Of a stretch of DNA of 64,000 bases, positions 49,028 to 57,911 are shown piece after piece. Within the stretch, counting starts at the first letter, position 1; every line of letters begins with the position of its first letter. The stretch comes from Amphiplicatus sp046296195 (GTDB lineage Bacteria; Pseudomonadota; Alphaproteobacteria; Caulobacterales; Parvularculaceae): positions 1-64,000 of the forward strand of contig JBKBLR010000001.1 of assembly GCA_046296195.1 (NCBI GenBank), written 5' to 3'. Made by a program: the position numbers and the translations under genes. The notes beneath the pieces are model-generated. The model ran no database searches. It was not told the origin of the DNA and was given only the letters and a program-made list of their open reading frames with translations.

Positions 49028-50752
49028 TCAGCCGATCGCCCGGATCTGCATCAGCGGCGCTTCGTTCGGGGCCCCGTCGGGGAGCCAGGCGGGCGCCGTT
49101 TCCGGCTTGCCGATCAGATAGCCCTGCAGGAAATCGACGCCGAGCCCTTTGAGCAGCATCGCGTCGGCCTCGTTGTCGACCCATTCGGCGACGGTCTTCA
49201 TGCCGAAATTGCGCGCAAGGTCGAGGAGCGTGCGGACGAAGAGCTGGTTTTCGCGACTCTGGGCGACGCCCGTCACGAACGAGCCGTCGATCTTCAAGAT
49301 GTCGATGTCGAGCGCCTTCAGGTTCCGGAACGAAGTGTAGCCGGCGCCGAAATCGTCGATGCCGAACGAGGCGCCGAGCTTTTTGATCTCAGACACGAAC
49401 TCGATCGAGGCGTCGATGGCGTCGATGACCTGCGTCTCGGTGAGTTCGACCGTGATGCGCCGCGCGAGCGTTTCATTGGCGCGCATCACCGCAAGATAGC
49501 CGTCCGCCCAGACCGGATCCTTCACCGTCTCCATCGAGACGTTGACGTTGAGCTTCACGTTCGGACAGGCGGCGAGCGTGTTGATGGCGAGTTCGAGAAC
49601 GCGCCGGTCGAGAAGATGGACAAGGCCGAGCTTTTCCGCGACCGGGATGAATTCGGGCGCCGGGATTTCGCGCCCGTCCTCGCCGCGCATGCGGATGAGG
49701 CATTCGAATTTCGTCGGCGACTCGCCGAGATCGGCGACGATCGGCTGGAAGGCGAGGCGGACGCGGCGGTCGTTGAGCGCCGTCAGGATGACATCCGACA
49801 TGTGGGTGTTGCGCCGGCGGGTCGTCATGGTCTCGGTTTTTTCCGAATAAGCCGACCAGCTTGAGCGGCCGAGGCGCTTGGCCTGATCGAGCGCCATCTC
49901 GGCGCAGGCCATCGCCTTGTGAGCGCTGTCGGCGCCCGCCGGCGTTTCGACGGCGCCGATCGACAGCGACGAGGCGACGCCGCCCTTTTGCGTTTCGATG
50001 ACGCTTTCGCGCACGGCGTTGAGGAGCGCCACGCAAACCTGGCGCACGCGCTCGCTGTCGGCGCCCTTGAGGAAGATCCCGAACTTCGTTCCGGCGACGC
50101 GGCCGACGAGATCGTCGTCCTCGAGGACGGCGCGGATCCGGCGCGAGCACTCGACGATCACCTCGTCGGCGACGTCGAAGCCGAAGTCCGAATTGATGGC
50201 GCCGACATCGTCGACGCCGGCGAGGAGATAGGCGCCGGAGGCGCCGGCCGCCCGCGCTTCGGCGAGCGCCTCATCGAGCCGCACGCGCATCTGCGCGCGG
50301 TTCATGACCCCGGTCAGCTCGTCATTCGCAGCGAGCCAGGCGAGATGGGCTTCGCGCCCCTTCTGCGCCTCGATCGAACGGATGACGCCGATGAGGCGCC
50401 GGCCGGCGCCTTCGCCGACCCAGCCGCCGCGTTCCTCGATCCAGTGCGGCGCGCCGCTGTCATGCGCGATGCGATATTCGCAGGAATAATTCTGCGCGCC
50501 GCCGGCGAAGGCGAGCGTTCGCGCCGCGACGTCGCCGCTGATGATGGCGCGATCGAACGCCGCGCGTGACGCCGGCGCGGCGCCGCCGACGAGGCGCGCG
50601 GCGAGGGCGGGATCGGACCACGACACGCGGCCGGTCGCCGGATCGAATTCGAACAGGGCCTGAAGCTGCGGCTCGGACGAGGGCCGGCCCGCCGACGCGG
50701 CGCCCGCCGCCGGTTCCGCTCCGCGAAACAACGCCTCCACCCGCTCCACCAT
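49028..50752 (-). CDS. PAS-GGDEF(degenerate)-EAL signalling protein
   Basis: A 574-residue regulator of cyclic-di-GMP level. A PAS-like region (about 28-130) precedes a GGDEF domain whose signature is AGTKF at 220-224, so cyclase activity is unlikely. The EAL domain (about 325-560) looks active: E350 (FECLIR), N404, E437, D466/D467 (FGIDDFGAGYTSF), K487 and E523 are all in place. No membrane segment is present. It is therefore probably a phosphodiesterase with a sensory or allosteric GGDEF. It ends next to phaR, in the opposite direction. Confidence 0.92.
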   Translation of the reverse strand: MVERVEALFRGAEPAAGAASAGRPSSEPQLQALFEFDPATGRVSWSDPALAARLVGGAAPASRAAFDRAIISGDVAARTLAFAGGAQNYSCEYRIAHDSGAPHWIEERGGWVGEGAGRRLIGVIRSIEAQKGREAHLAWLAANDELTGVMNRAQMRVRLDEALAEARAAGASGAYLLAGVDDVGAINSDFGFDVADEVIVECSRRIRAVLEDDDLVGRVAGTKFGIFLKGADSERVRQVCVALLNAVRESVIETQKGGVASSLSIGAVETPAGADSAHKAMACAEMALDQAKRLGRSSWSAYSEKTETMTTRRRNTHMSDVILTALNDRRVRLAFQPIVADLGESPTKFECLIRMRGEDGREIPAPEFIPVAEKLGLVHLLDRRVLELAINTLAACPNVKLNVNVSMETVKDPVWADGYLAVMRANETLARRITVELTETQVIDAIDASIEFVSEIKKLGASFGIDDFGAGYTSFRNLKALDIDILKIDGSFVTGVAQSRENQLFVRTLLDLARNFGMKTVAEWVDNEADAMLLKGLGVDFLQGYLIGKPETAPAWLPDGAPNEAPLMQIRAIG

Positions 50753-50857
50753 GTCGATATCAGCCCGGAAATTGCCGGGTCATCTAAAAGATGACGCGTA
50801 AAGAAACTTAAAACACCGCCGAACCGGCCGCGGCAGGGCTTTTGCCTTGCGAAGGCC

Positions 50858-51049
50858 ATGCGCGCTCAATCCCGCAGCCTTGTCGTCAGGACGCCTGTGA
50901 AAAAAAGCCCCTCGGCGCGCCTTCTTACCCTGACGGCGCTGCGCCGAAGCGGGCAGGCGCTGTCCCGATTCGAGGCGGCGCGCGCCTACCAGCGCCTGCG
51001 CGACGCCGAACGGCGGCGGCCGGCGCTGATCATCGACAGGCTGGTCTGA
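50858..51049 (+). CDS. Small basic hypothetical protein
   Basis: A 63-residue frame, Arg/Ala/Leu-rich. The C-terminal half SRFEAARAYQRLRDAERRRP followed by ALIIDRLV is helical and looks protein-like, while the N-terminal 13 residues (MRAQSRSLVVRTP) may be untranslated. An alternative start is GTG at 50897 (VKKSPSARLLTLTA). No family is recognised and no strong ribosome site is visible, so this is an uncertain gene call in the gap between the EAL protein and the membrane protein gene. Confidence 0.4.
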   Translation: MRAQSRSLVVRTPVKKSPSARLLTLTALRRSGQALSRFEAARAYQRLRDAERRRPALIIDRLV

Positions 51050-51075
51050 CGAAAATACGCCCCGCCGGCGGGGGC

Positions 51076-51507
51076 CTAACGCTTGACGGCGGCGGGATCG
51101 CCGACCGCGAGGTCGCGGCGCGCTGACACCGTCGTCACGACGAGCCCCGCCATCGGATCGAGGAAGGTCATCGCGAGGAACAGGAAATAGGTCGAATTCC
51201 CGAAGCCCGGCGCAAGGATGAACAACAGCAGCGCCACGACGAAGACGAGAAACGACAGCAGATGGTTGGTGATCGACGCCGTTCCAACCTTGGTCGCGCG
51301 AACGAGCTCGACGAAGAGCAGGCCGACGCTGCCGAGAAGGAAGATCGTGCCCCAGGTCACGCGCCAGACATCGCCCGAATACATCGGCAGGTTGACGACG
51401 ACGACCTCGTGCCAGGGAGCGCCTTGCGCGCCGCCCATGCCGGTGACGGTCAGCACCGAGTAGATGATGAGGCTGATGGTGAGGAGCGGAAACACCTGCA
51501 ACGCCAT
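51076..51507 (-). CDS. Hypothetical four-helix membrane protein
   Basis: A 143-residue inner-membrane protein. Hydrophobic segments lie at about 5-23 (VFPLLTISLIIYSVLTV), 50-70 (TWGTIFLLGSVGLLFVELV), 80-100 (NHLLSFLVFVVALLLFIL) and 105-125 (FGNSTYFLFLAMTFLDPM). The loop between the first two contains APWHEVVVVNLPMYSGDVW. No family can be named with confidence. Monocistronic. Confidence 0.82.
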   Translation of the reverse strand: MALQVFPLLTISLIIYSVLTVTGMGGAQGAPWHEVVVVNLPMYSGDVWRVTWGTIFLLGSVGLLFVELVRATKVGTASITNHLLSFLVFVVALLLFILAPGFGNSTYFLFLAMTFLDPMAGLVVTTVSARRDLAVGDPAAVKR

Positions 51508-51550
51508 GACGGCCGAACTCCCTCTCTCGCGGCCCCCCGGGGCGGCGCTC

Positions 51551-52372
51551 TTACTCTGAGGGCTTCATACCATAGCCTGCGCCGGGCTCCAGTTCCGAAA
51601 TTGTGACAGGGGCGCGGGCGCGGGCTTTCAGCCACACCACGCCCGCAAGGTCGCGGAACGCGACCGCAAGGCGCCCCCAATTGGTGTATTTCGACCGCCC
51701 ATGAGCCCGGGGCCGGTGGTTGACCGGCAGGAATTCCGCCGCAAACCCTTCCCGCCGCATCAGCGCCGGCAGATAGCGGTGGTTGTGGTCGAAATAAGGG
51801 AGGCGGAGATAGGCGTCCCGCCAGAACGCCTTGAGCCCGCAGCCCGTATCCGCCGCACCGTCGTCGAGGATCCGCCGCCGGATGCGGTTCGCAAGCGCCG
51901 AGGCGCCCTTCTTCGACGCCGGATCCTGGCGGTTGACCCGTTCCCCGCCGACCATGGCGAGGAGCGGCGGGGCGTCCGGCCGCGTCAGGGCGCGATAGAG
52001 AGTCGGGATGTCGGCGGGATCGTTCTGGCCGTCGCCGTCGATGGTGACGATGACCGGCGCGCGCGCGGCAAGGACGCCCGTGCGCACGGCGCGGCTCTGG
52101 CCGGCATTGGCCCCGTGGAGAATGACCCGCAGCGCCGGGGTCGCCCGCTGCGCCGCTGCGAGCGCCGCCCTTGTGCCGTCGCGGCTGGCGTCATCGACGG
52201 CGATGATCTCATGCGGGATGCCGGCGAGCGCGGCGGCGATCTCGGCGACGAGCGCGGCCGCGCCGCCTTCCTCATCGAACATCGGCGCAACGACGCTCAA
52301 GGCCGGGCCGCCGGCGGGCGGTCGACGGCGGTCAAGGGCGAAGATCGGCGCCGGGGTCGGCTGGCTGGGCAA
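51551..52372 (-). CDS. DPM1-like family 2 glycosyltransferase
   Basis: A 273-residue GT-A glycosyltransferase. SVVAPMFDEEGGAAALVAEI, EIIAVDDASRDGT and VIVTIDGDGQNDPADIPTLY contain the nucleotide-sugar and DxD-like sites, and RAHGRSKYTNWGRLAVAFRD is typical of dolichol-phosphate mannosyltransferase-like enzymes. It would make a polyprenyl-phosphate-linked sugar donor, fitting the ArnT/GT39 genes next door. The TTG start at 52372 is a guess; the frame beyond is antisense to the next gene. Divergent from the first GT39 gene. Confidence 0.85.
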   Translation of the reverse strand: MPSQPTPAPIFALDRRRPPAGGPALSVVAPMFDEEGGAAALVAEIAAALAGIPHEIIAVDDASRDGTRAALAAAQRATPALRVILHGANAGQSRAVRTGVLAARAPVIVTIDGDGQNDPADIPTLYRALTRPDAPPLLAMVGGERVNRQDPASKKGASALANRIRRRILDDGAADTGCGLKAFWRDAYLRLPYFDHNHRYLPALMRREGFAAEFLPVNHRPRAHGRSKYTNWGRLAVAFRDLAGVVWLKARARAPVTISELEPGAGYGMKPSE

Positions 52373-52489
52373 GGGGCGTCCTCGCTGCTTCGGCGAGGGG
52401 CGTCCATCGCGGAAAAACCTGCTGAATGCAAACGCCGCCGCCGCGCTCCGGCAAGACAGGACGGGCAAGGCCCGGTAGGCTCGGGCAGC

Positions 52490-54180
52490 ATGGATTTTGC
52501 GCGCTTCCTCACTGACCGCGGGCCGGGCGCCGGCGCGCGGCGCATCGGCCTTGTCGCCGCAGCCGCCCTGTCGGCGGGACTTGCCGGCGCCTTGAGCCTG
52601 CCCCCGCTCGACCGCGACGAGGCGCGCTTTGCGCAGGCCTCCGCGCAGATGCTCGAAAGCGGCGATTTCATCGTCATCCGCTTCCAGGAGGAGGAGCGCA
52701 ACAAGAAGCCCGCCGGCGCCTATTGGCTGCAGGCGGCGAGCGTCGCGGCCTTCTCCGACGCGCGCTCGAGAGAGATATGGGCGTACCGGCTGCCCTCGCT
52801 CCTTGGCGCCCTCTTCGCGGCGCTTTTCACCTATGCGGCGATCGCGCGGCTCGCCGGTCCGGCGGCGGGGACGCTCGCGGCGCTGTTCCTGGCGACGGCG
52901 CCCGTCTTCGCCGCCGAATCGATGATCGCCAAGACCGACGCGCTCCTCCTCGCCGGCGTCGCCGGCGCGGCGTGGGCCTTCGCCGCGCTCGCCGGCTCGG
53001 CGCGCGCGGGCGTGCGCGGCGGCCTTGCGCCCGCAATCGGCTTCTGGATCGCGATCGGCGCCGGCGTCCTCATCAAGGGGCCGATCATCTTCCTCGCCGT
53101 CGCCCCGCTCGCCGCCGCGACGGCGCTGCGTTTTCCAGAACTCCGGCTTCTGAGGAGGCTGCGGCCCCTGTCCGGCCTTTTGATCCTTGCGCTGATGATC
53201 GGGCCGTGGGCCTATGCGATCGGCGCGGCGACCGAGGGACGATTCTATGACGAGGCCGTCGGGACCGACATGCTCGCCAAGGCGGCGGGCGCGCAGGAAA
53301 GCCACGCCGGCCCGCCCGGCTATCACCTTCTTCTTGCGCCGCTCCTCGCCTTCCCTTTCGCGGCGCTGATCCCGGCGGGGCTCGGCGCCGCCGGGGGGCG
53401 CCCGGGCGGTTTTTNNNNNNNNNNGCGTTCTTCCTGCTCGCCTCGCTCGTCCCCGGCTGGCTCGTCTTCGAGATCGCGGCGACGAAACTTCCTCACTATG
53501 TGCTGCCGCTCTATCCGGCGCTCGCCGGCCTCAGCGCGATCGCCGCGTTCGAGCCCGGCGCGGCGCCGCGCGCGGCCTGGCGCGCGGGCGCCGTTCTTTA
53601 CGCGGCCGCAGGGCTTCTCCTCGCCGGCGCGACCGCGACGCTGCCGCTCCTCGTCGGCGCCGGGGCAAACCTTGCCGGCATTGTCGCCGCCGCCCTCGTC
53701 GCCGCGCTCGCGCTCGCCGCCGCGCGCCACTATTGGCGGGCCGCGCCGCTCAAGGGCGCCGCGCTCTCCATTCCCGCCGCCGCGATTCTCGGCCTTGCGC
53801 TCCTTGGCGCCGTCCTGCCGGGCCTTGCCCCGCTCGCGCTCTCTGCGCGGATCTCCGCCGCGCTCGACATGGCGGGGCTGCATCCCTTGCGCGACGGGGG
53901 GCCGCCGGCCGCGCTCGCCGGCTATTACGAACCATCCGCTGTTTTCCTGCTCGGCACGGGGACGCAGCTTGGTACGGGCGCTGACGCGGCCGACGCGCTC
54001 GTCGATCGCGGCGGCGTCGCCGTCGTCGAAGCGCGCACGCTCGCCGATTTCGATGCGCAGCTTGCACGCCGCGGCGCAAGCGCAAAGGCGGTGGCCGTGA
54101 TCGACGGCTTCAACTATTCGAAGGGCAAGCGCGCGAGCCTCACCGTCTTCCGGCGCGCCGATGAGGGACCCGATCCTTGA
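52490..54180 (+). CDS. GT39/ArnT-like membrane glycosyltransferase, interrupted by an assembly gap
   Basis: An integral membrane glycosyltransferase, probably using a polyprenyl-phosphate sugar. The first periplasmic loop reads LPPLDRDEARFAQASAQMLE and holds the catalytic-type Asp-Glu. EERNKKPAGAYWLQAASVAA and multiple membrane helices follow. After the ten Ns the frame continues with GWLVFEIAATKLPHYVLPLY. Coding is evident on both sides but the frames across the placeholder do not match, because the true gap length is unknown. About 12-20 residues are estimated missing. The stop overlaps the next gene. Confidence 0.8.
53415..53424. other. Assembly gap (ten Ns)
   Basis: Ten undetermined bases inside the first GT39 gene, after GGCGGTTTT. 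The region around it is very GC-rich (GGGGGGCGCCCGGGCGG just before), which may explain the failed assembly. The length ten is probably a placeholder. Confidence 0.97.
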
Positions 54181-55655
54181 CGCCCGGCGGATTTTTCTTC
54201 GCGACGCCCGAGCGGCGCTTCCTGACGCTGGCGGTCCTCATCACGGCGCTGCGCGTCGCGGCGCTCGTCGCCGGCGATCCCAATCTCGGCCCCGATGAGG
54301 CGCAATACTGGTTCTGGAGCAAGGCGCCCGACGTCGGCTATTATTCCAAGCCGCCCCTCATCGCCTGGGCGATCGCAGCGACGACGGCGCTGTTCGGCGA
54401 CGCTGAATGGGCGGTGAGATTGTCGGCGCCGTTCTTCCAGCTCGGCGCCGGGGTCGTTCTTTTTCTCGCGGCCCGGCGAATCGCCGATGCGCGCGCCGCC
54501 TTCTGGGCCGGCGTTTCCTGGCTGACGATGCCGGGCGTCTTCCTGTCCGCCGAGCTCATCACGACGGATGGGCCGCTGCTCTTTTTCTGGTCGCTGGCGC
54601 TTTACGGCTTCATCCGGCTGACCGCAGACGGCGAGCCGCGCCGCTTCCTGTGGGGCGCATTGCTTGGCGCGAGCATCGGCTTGGGCCTGTTGTCGAAATA
54701 CGCGATGTTATTCTTCCTGCCCGGCGCGGCGCTCGCGCTGCTCGTCGCGCCTGCGCGCCGGCGATTGCTGAAAGCCGGACCCGCAGCGCTCGCGGCGCTG
54801 ATCGCTGGCGCGCTCATCGCGCCGAATCTTGTCTGGAACGCCGAGAACGATTTCCAGACCATCGCCCACACCGCCGCCAACGCCGATTGGTCGGGATCGT
54901 TCGGCCATCCAGACCAGCTCCTCAAATTTCTCGGCGACCAGTTCGGCGTCGCCGGCCCGATCCTTCTCCTGCTGATGATCGCAGCCGGCGCCCTCGCCTG
55001 TCGCGGCCGCGACGCATCGGACGGCGATCTGCGGATGCTGATCGCCTTCTCGCTGCCGGCGCTCCTGATCGTCGCGGCGCAGGCGTTCATTTCGCGCGCC
55101 CACGCCAACTGGGCGGCCGTCACCTATCCCTCCGCCGTCATCGCCGCCGCGATCCTCGCCGGACGCTGGCGGCGGGGAAATCTGGCGCTGAAAGCGAGCC
55201 TTGGCCTCCATCTCCTCGCCGGCGCCGGCTTCCTGCTCGCCTTTTCGAGTTTTGCGCTCGCCGACGCCGTCGGCGCCTCAGGCCCCTTCAAACGGCTGCG
55301 CGGCTGGGAGACGCTCGGGCCCGACATCGCGGCTCGGGCGCAAGGCTATGACGCGGTGCTGGCGGACGACCGCGAGGTGATGAGCGGCCTTGTCTATTAT
55401 GCGCGGCAGGGCCCGCCGATCGTCGCCTGGAATCCGAACGGGCGCATCGACAATCACTATGAAGCCTTCGCAGCGTTCGACCCGGCGCGCGACCGCCGGC
55501 TGCTTTATGTGACGACGGCGCCGGACGCCGCCCCGCTTGGCGGCGCGTTCACCCGCGTGACGCCCATCGGCGTCAGCCGCGCGCGCATGACGGCGACCCG
55601 CGAGCGCACGCTCTATCTTTTCGAGATTTCAGCCTATCGCGACGCGGCGCGCTGA
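54177..55655 (+). CDS. GT39-family (PMT-like) membrane glycosyltransferase
   Basis: A 492-residue integral membrane glycosyltransferase starting with TTG at 54177 in a TTGA overlap with the previous gene. The catalytic-loop motif is LGPDEAQYWFWSKAPDVGYY with YSKPPLIAW, as in dolichyl-phosphate-mannose-type transferases, followed by about ten membrane helices and a soluble C-terminal domain (GYDAVLADDREVMSGLVYYA). It probably glycosylates lipid A, an O-antigen unit or a protein, with the neighbouring DPM1-like enzyme as donor maker. It overlaps the WbbL-like gene tail to tail by 27 bases. Confidence 0.9.
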   Translation: MTPGGFFFATPERRFLTLAVLITALRVAALVAGDPNLGPDEAQYWFWSKAPDVGYYSKPPLIAWAIAATTALFGDAEWAVRLSAPFFQLGAGVVLFLAARRIADARAAFWAGVSWLTMPGVFLSAELITTDGPLLFFWSLALYGFIRLTADGEPRRFLWGALLGASIGLGLLSKYAMLFFLPGAALALLVAPARRRLLKAGPAALAALIAGALIAPNLVWNAENDFQTIAHTAANADWSGSFGHPDQLLKFLGDQFGVAGPILLLLMIAAGALACRGRDASDGDLRMLIAFSLPALLIVAAQAFISRAHANWAAVTYPSAVIAAAILAGRWRRGNLALKASLGLHLLAGAGFLLAFSSFALADAVGASGPFKRLRGWETLGPDIAARAQGYDAVLADDREVMSGLVYYARQGPPIVAWNPNGRIDNHYEAFAAFDPARDRRLLYVTTAPDAAPLGGAFTRVTPIGVSRARMTATRERTLYLFEISAYRDAAR

Positions 55656-56558
55656 CGCGCGGGCCGGCGCGCGCCGGCGAACGGGCGCCAGCACGCGCGC
55701 GGCAAGCCGGGCCGCCGTCCGCGCGGCGAGCTGCGCCCACAGGAGCAGGGTGAGCAGCCACAGGAAGGGCGCCGGATAGGGCTCGGTGAAATGCGCGCGG
55801 AAATAGCGGTTGAGGCTGATCGTCTTCCTGACGTCGACGATGATCGGATCGACGGCGCTCGAACTCTTGAAATGGAGCACCGACACATCCGGGTCGAAAT
55901 AAACGGTCCCGCCGGCGTCGGCGAAGCGCAGGCAGAAATCGACATCCTCGACATGCAGGAAATATCGCTCGTCCATGCCGCCGATCGAGAAATAATCCTC
56001 GCGCTTCACGCAGAAGCAGGCTCCGGAGATGACGGGGATCGGCGTCACCTTCTGCGGACACGGATCGCCGTGGAGATTGAACCGGCGGAAATAGGGATGG
56101 CGCGGCGCAACCCGGTAAAGCTGCGTCGCTTCGACGAAAGCGCGCCAAGGCGTCAGCGTGGCGCGGCGCGAGCCGCGCTGCTCGCCGCCGTCAGGATCGA
56201 TGATCTTGGCGCCGATCAGCCATTTGCCGCCGGCCCGCGCGCCGTCGACCGCGAGCCGCATGGCGCCGCCGGCGGGAAGGATCGCATCCGGATTGATGAA
56301 GAGAAGGATGTCGCCTGCGGCGGCGCGGGCGCCGAGATTGCAGGCGGCCGCGAAGCCGATATTGCCGTGCCCGTCGACGACGCGCACCGGCGGACCGTCT
56401 TCTTGCGACCCGATCGCCGCGGCGATGGCGCCGTCCGGATTGCCGTTGTTGACGAGGATGATCTCGCGAACGCCTTCCTGCAGGCGGAGCGCGTCCAGCG
56501 CACGCGCCAGCACTGGGCCCGTGTGATAGGTGACGACGACCGCTGAAATCGCGCCCAT
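55629..56558 (-). CDS. WbbL-like family 2 glycosyltransferase
   Basis: A 309-residue rhamnosyltransferase-type GT2 starting MGAISAVVVTYHTGPVLARA. The nucleotide-binding LVNNGNPDGA, the acceptor-side GHGNIGFAAACNLGARAAAG and the metal segment FINPDAILP are present. MDERYFLHVEDVDFCLRFAD and the C-terminal membrane-associated region follow. It would add a sugar to a lipid-linked glycan. An ATG at 56576 adds six residues. Neighbour of the O-antigen ligase-type gene on the same strand. Confidence 0.9.
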   Translation of the reverse strand: MGAISAVVVTYHTGPVLARALDALRLQEGVREIILVNNGNPDGAIAAAIGSQEDGPPVRVVDGHGNIGFAAACNLGARAAAGDILLFINPDAILPAGGAMRLAVDGARAGGKWLIGAKIIDPDGGEQRGSRRATLTPWRAFVEATQLYRVAPRHPYFRRFNLHGDPCPQKVTPIPVISGACFCVKREDYFSIGGMDERYFLHVEDVDFCLRFADAGGTVYFDPDVSVLHFKSSSAVDPIIVDVRKTISLNRYFRAHFTEPYPAPFLWLLTLLLWAQLAARTAARLAARVLAPVRRRAPARASARRVAIG

Positions 56559-56618
56559 GGCGAAAGCGAACCACAAACTGAAGGCGTCACCGAACGAACC
56601 GGCGTTCGCACTTTGGCG

Positions 56619-57902
56619 TCAAGAACTCCGCGACCGATAATTTTGACCTGATCGGTTAAACGAGTATGACAGCGCGGCGCCAAAAGCGGCAAGTGACAGA
56701 ATGGCGAGCCGCCATGCCTGCCAGAGACTCGCTTCAAACATGAACGAAATGTAAGTCGCCGCCGCGGCGGCGGCGATTGCGGCGAAAGGAAGGCGCCGGA
56801 GCGGGACCGCGACGAGGCGCTGCATCGCGAACCAGAGCGTGAGCGCCAGCGCAATGACGCCGGGAAGGCCGAGCTCCAGCCAGACCTGCACAAAGAGATT
56901 ATGCGGATGCGTCGGCGCTTCCTGCAGGGGGATCGGCGAGGCCGGCACGTCGATCATCACGCCCTCGGCCATCAGCGCGCGCGTGTAGTCGGCGCCGCAG
57001 CCCAAGCCCGCGCACGCGCCGAAGATGCGTTCCGCCGCCGCTTTCCAGACGATGACGCGCTGCGCCCAGGACGCCGGCAACAGCGCGCCGTCGGCGCCGG
57101 CGACGAGATCGGCCGGCGCCAGAACGAGGAGCGGCGCGGCGAGAAGGGAAAAGAGAAACAGCGCGCCGAGCGCGATGAGAACCGCGCGGGGCCGCCAAAG
57201 CGCGGCGGCGCCGGCGAGCGCGGCGAACGTCATCGCCGCGACATTGGCCGCGACGCTGAACTGCATCGCTGCGGCGAAGGTGAGCGCGATCGGCGCTGCG
57301 GCGACGGCGCGCGCGCCGAACATCGCATAAAGGATCGCCGCCGCCGGAAAAGCGAGCGGGGCGATGAGCGTGACGCCGCGGGCGAGCGCGGTCATGTCCT
57401 TGAAGCGGAGCGGGGATAAGTCCGTAGGCGGAACAATCGCCCGCAGGGCGCCGCCGGTGACGCCCTCGACGAGGAGCGCCGCCGCCGCGACCGTCACTGC
57501 GCCCGCATAGAGCGCCGCCGTCCGGCGCGCCCTTGCGGGGCTCGCGCGCGAGGCTTCAAAGACGAGCGCGCCGCCGGCGAGCCCATAGACGGCGACCGTG
57601 AGCGCGAGCTTCGGCGCGCCCGGAACCGGCGACCAGAACGCCGTCAGCGCGATCCAGAGGACGAAGGCAAGCCCCGCGAGCGCGGCGCGCGGCAGCGGCG
57701 CCCGTGCGATGTGCGAAGGCCTCAGCAGCGGCAGGCCCTCGCGCCAGATCGACGGACGCAGCGCGATCGCGAGTGCGGCGAGCGCGGCGACGACCGCCGC
57801 GCCGCGATGGCCGAAAACGGCGAACCAGGCGAGCGCCGGCATGGTCAGGAGAAAGGTCGCGTCGATCAGCCGATCGAGCCGGAGCGCTGACGGCGCCTTC
57901 AC
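56619..57902 (-). CDS. O-antigen ligase/polymerase family membrane protein
   Basis: A 427-residue integral membrane protein of the Wzy_C (WaaL/ExoQ) family with about 10-12 membrane helices. The diagnostic periplasmic loop carries EAPTHPHNLFVQVWLELGLP, in which the His near HNLF is essential in known ligases. It would transfer or polymerise the glycan made by the neighbouring transferases. It lies 10 bases beyond the thrS stop, so it may depend on read-through from thrS. Confidence 0.88.
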   Translation of the reverse strand: MKAPSALRLDRLIDATFLLTMPALAWFAVFGHRGAAVVAALAALAIALRPSIWREGLPLLRPSHIARAPLPRAALAGLAFVLWIALTAFWSPVPGAPKLALTVAVYGLAGGALVFEASRASPARARRTAALYAGAVTVAAAALLVEGVTGGALRAIVPPTDLSPLRFKDMTALARGVTLIAPLAFPAAAILYAMFGARAVAAAPIALTFAAAMQFSVAANVAAMTFAALAGAAALWRPRAVLIALGALFLFSLLAAPLLVLAPADLVAGADGALLPASWAQRVIVWKAAAERIFGACAGLGCGADYTRALMAEGVMIDVPASPIPLQEAPTHPHNLFVQVWLELGLPGVIALALTLWFAMQRLVAVPLRRLPFAAIAAAAAATYISFMFEASLWQAWRLAILSLAAFGAALSYSFNRSGQNYRSRSS

Positions 57903-57911
57903 GGCCGAGGC

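Noticed and set aside
52373..53326. N-terminal extension of the DPM1-like glycosyltransferase
   Set aside because: It lies opposite the GT39 gene, is charged and low-complexity, and family members begin near the SVVAPMFDE strand.
52490..54180. Frameshifted or broken glycosyltransferase
   Set aside because: The frame change coincides with ten Ns of unknown true length. Both halves are intact and fit one protein.
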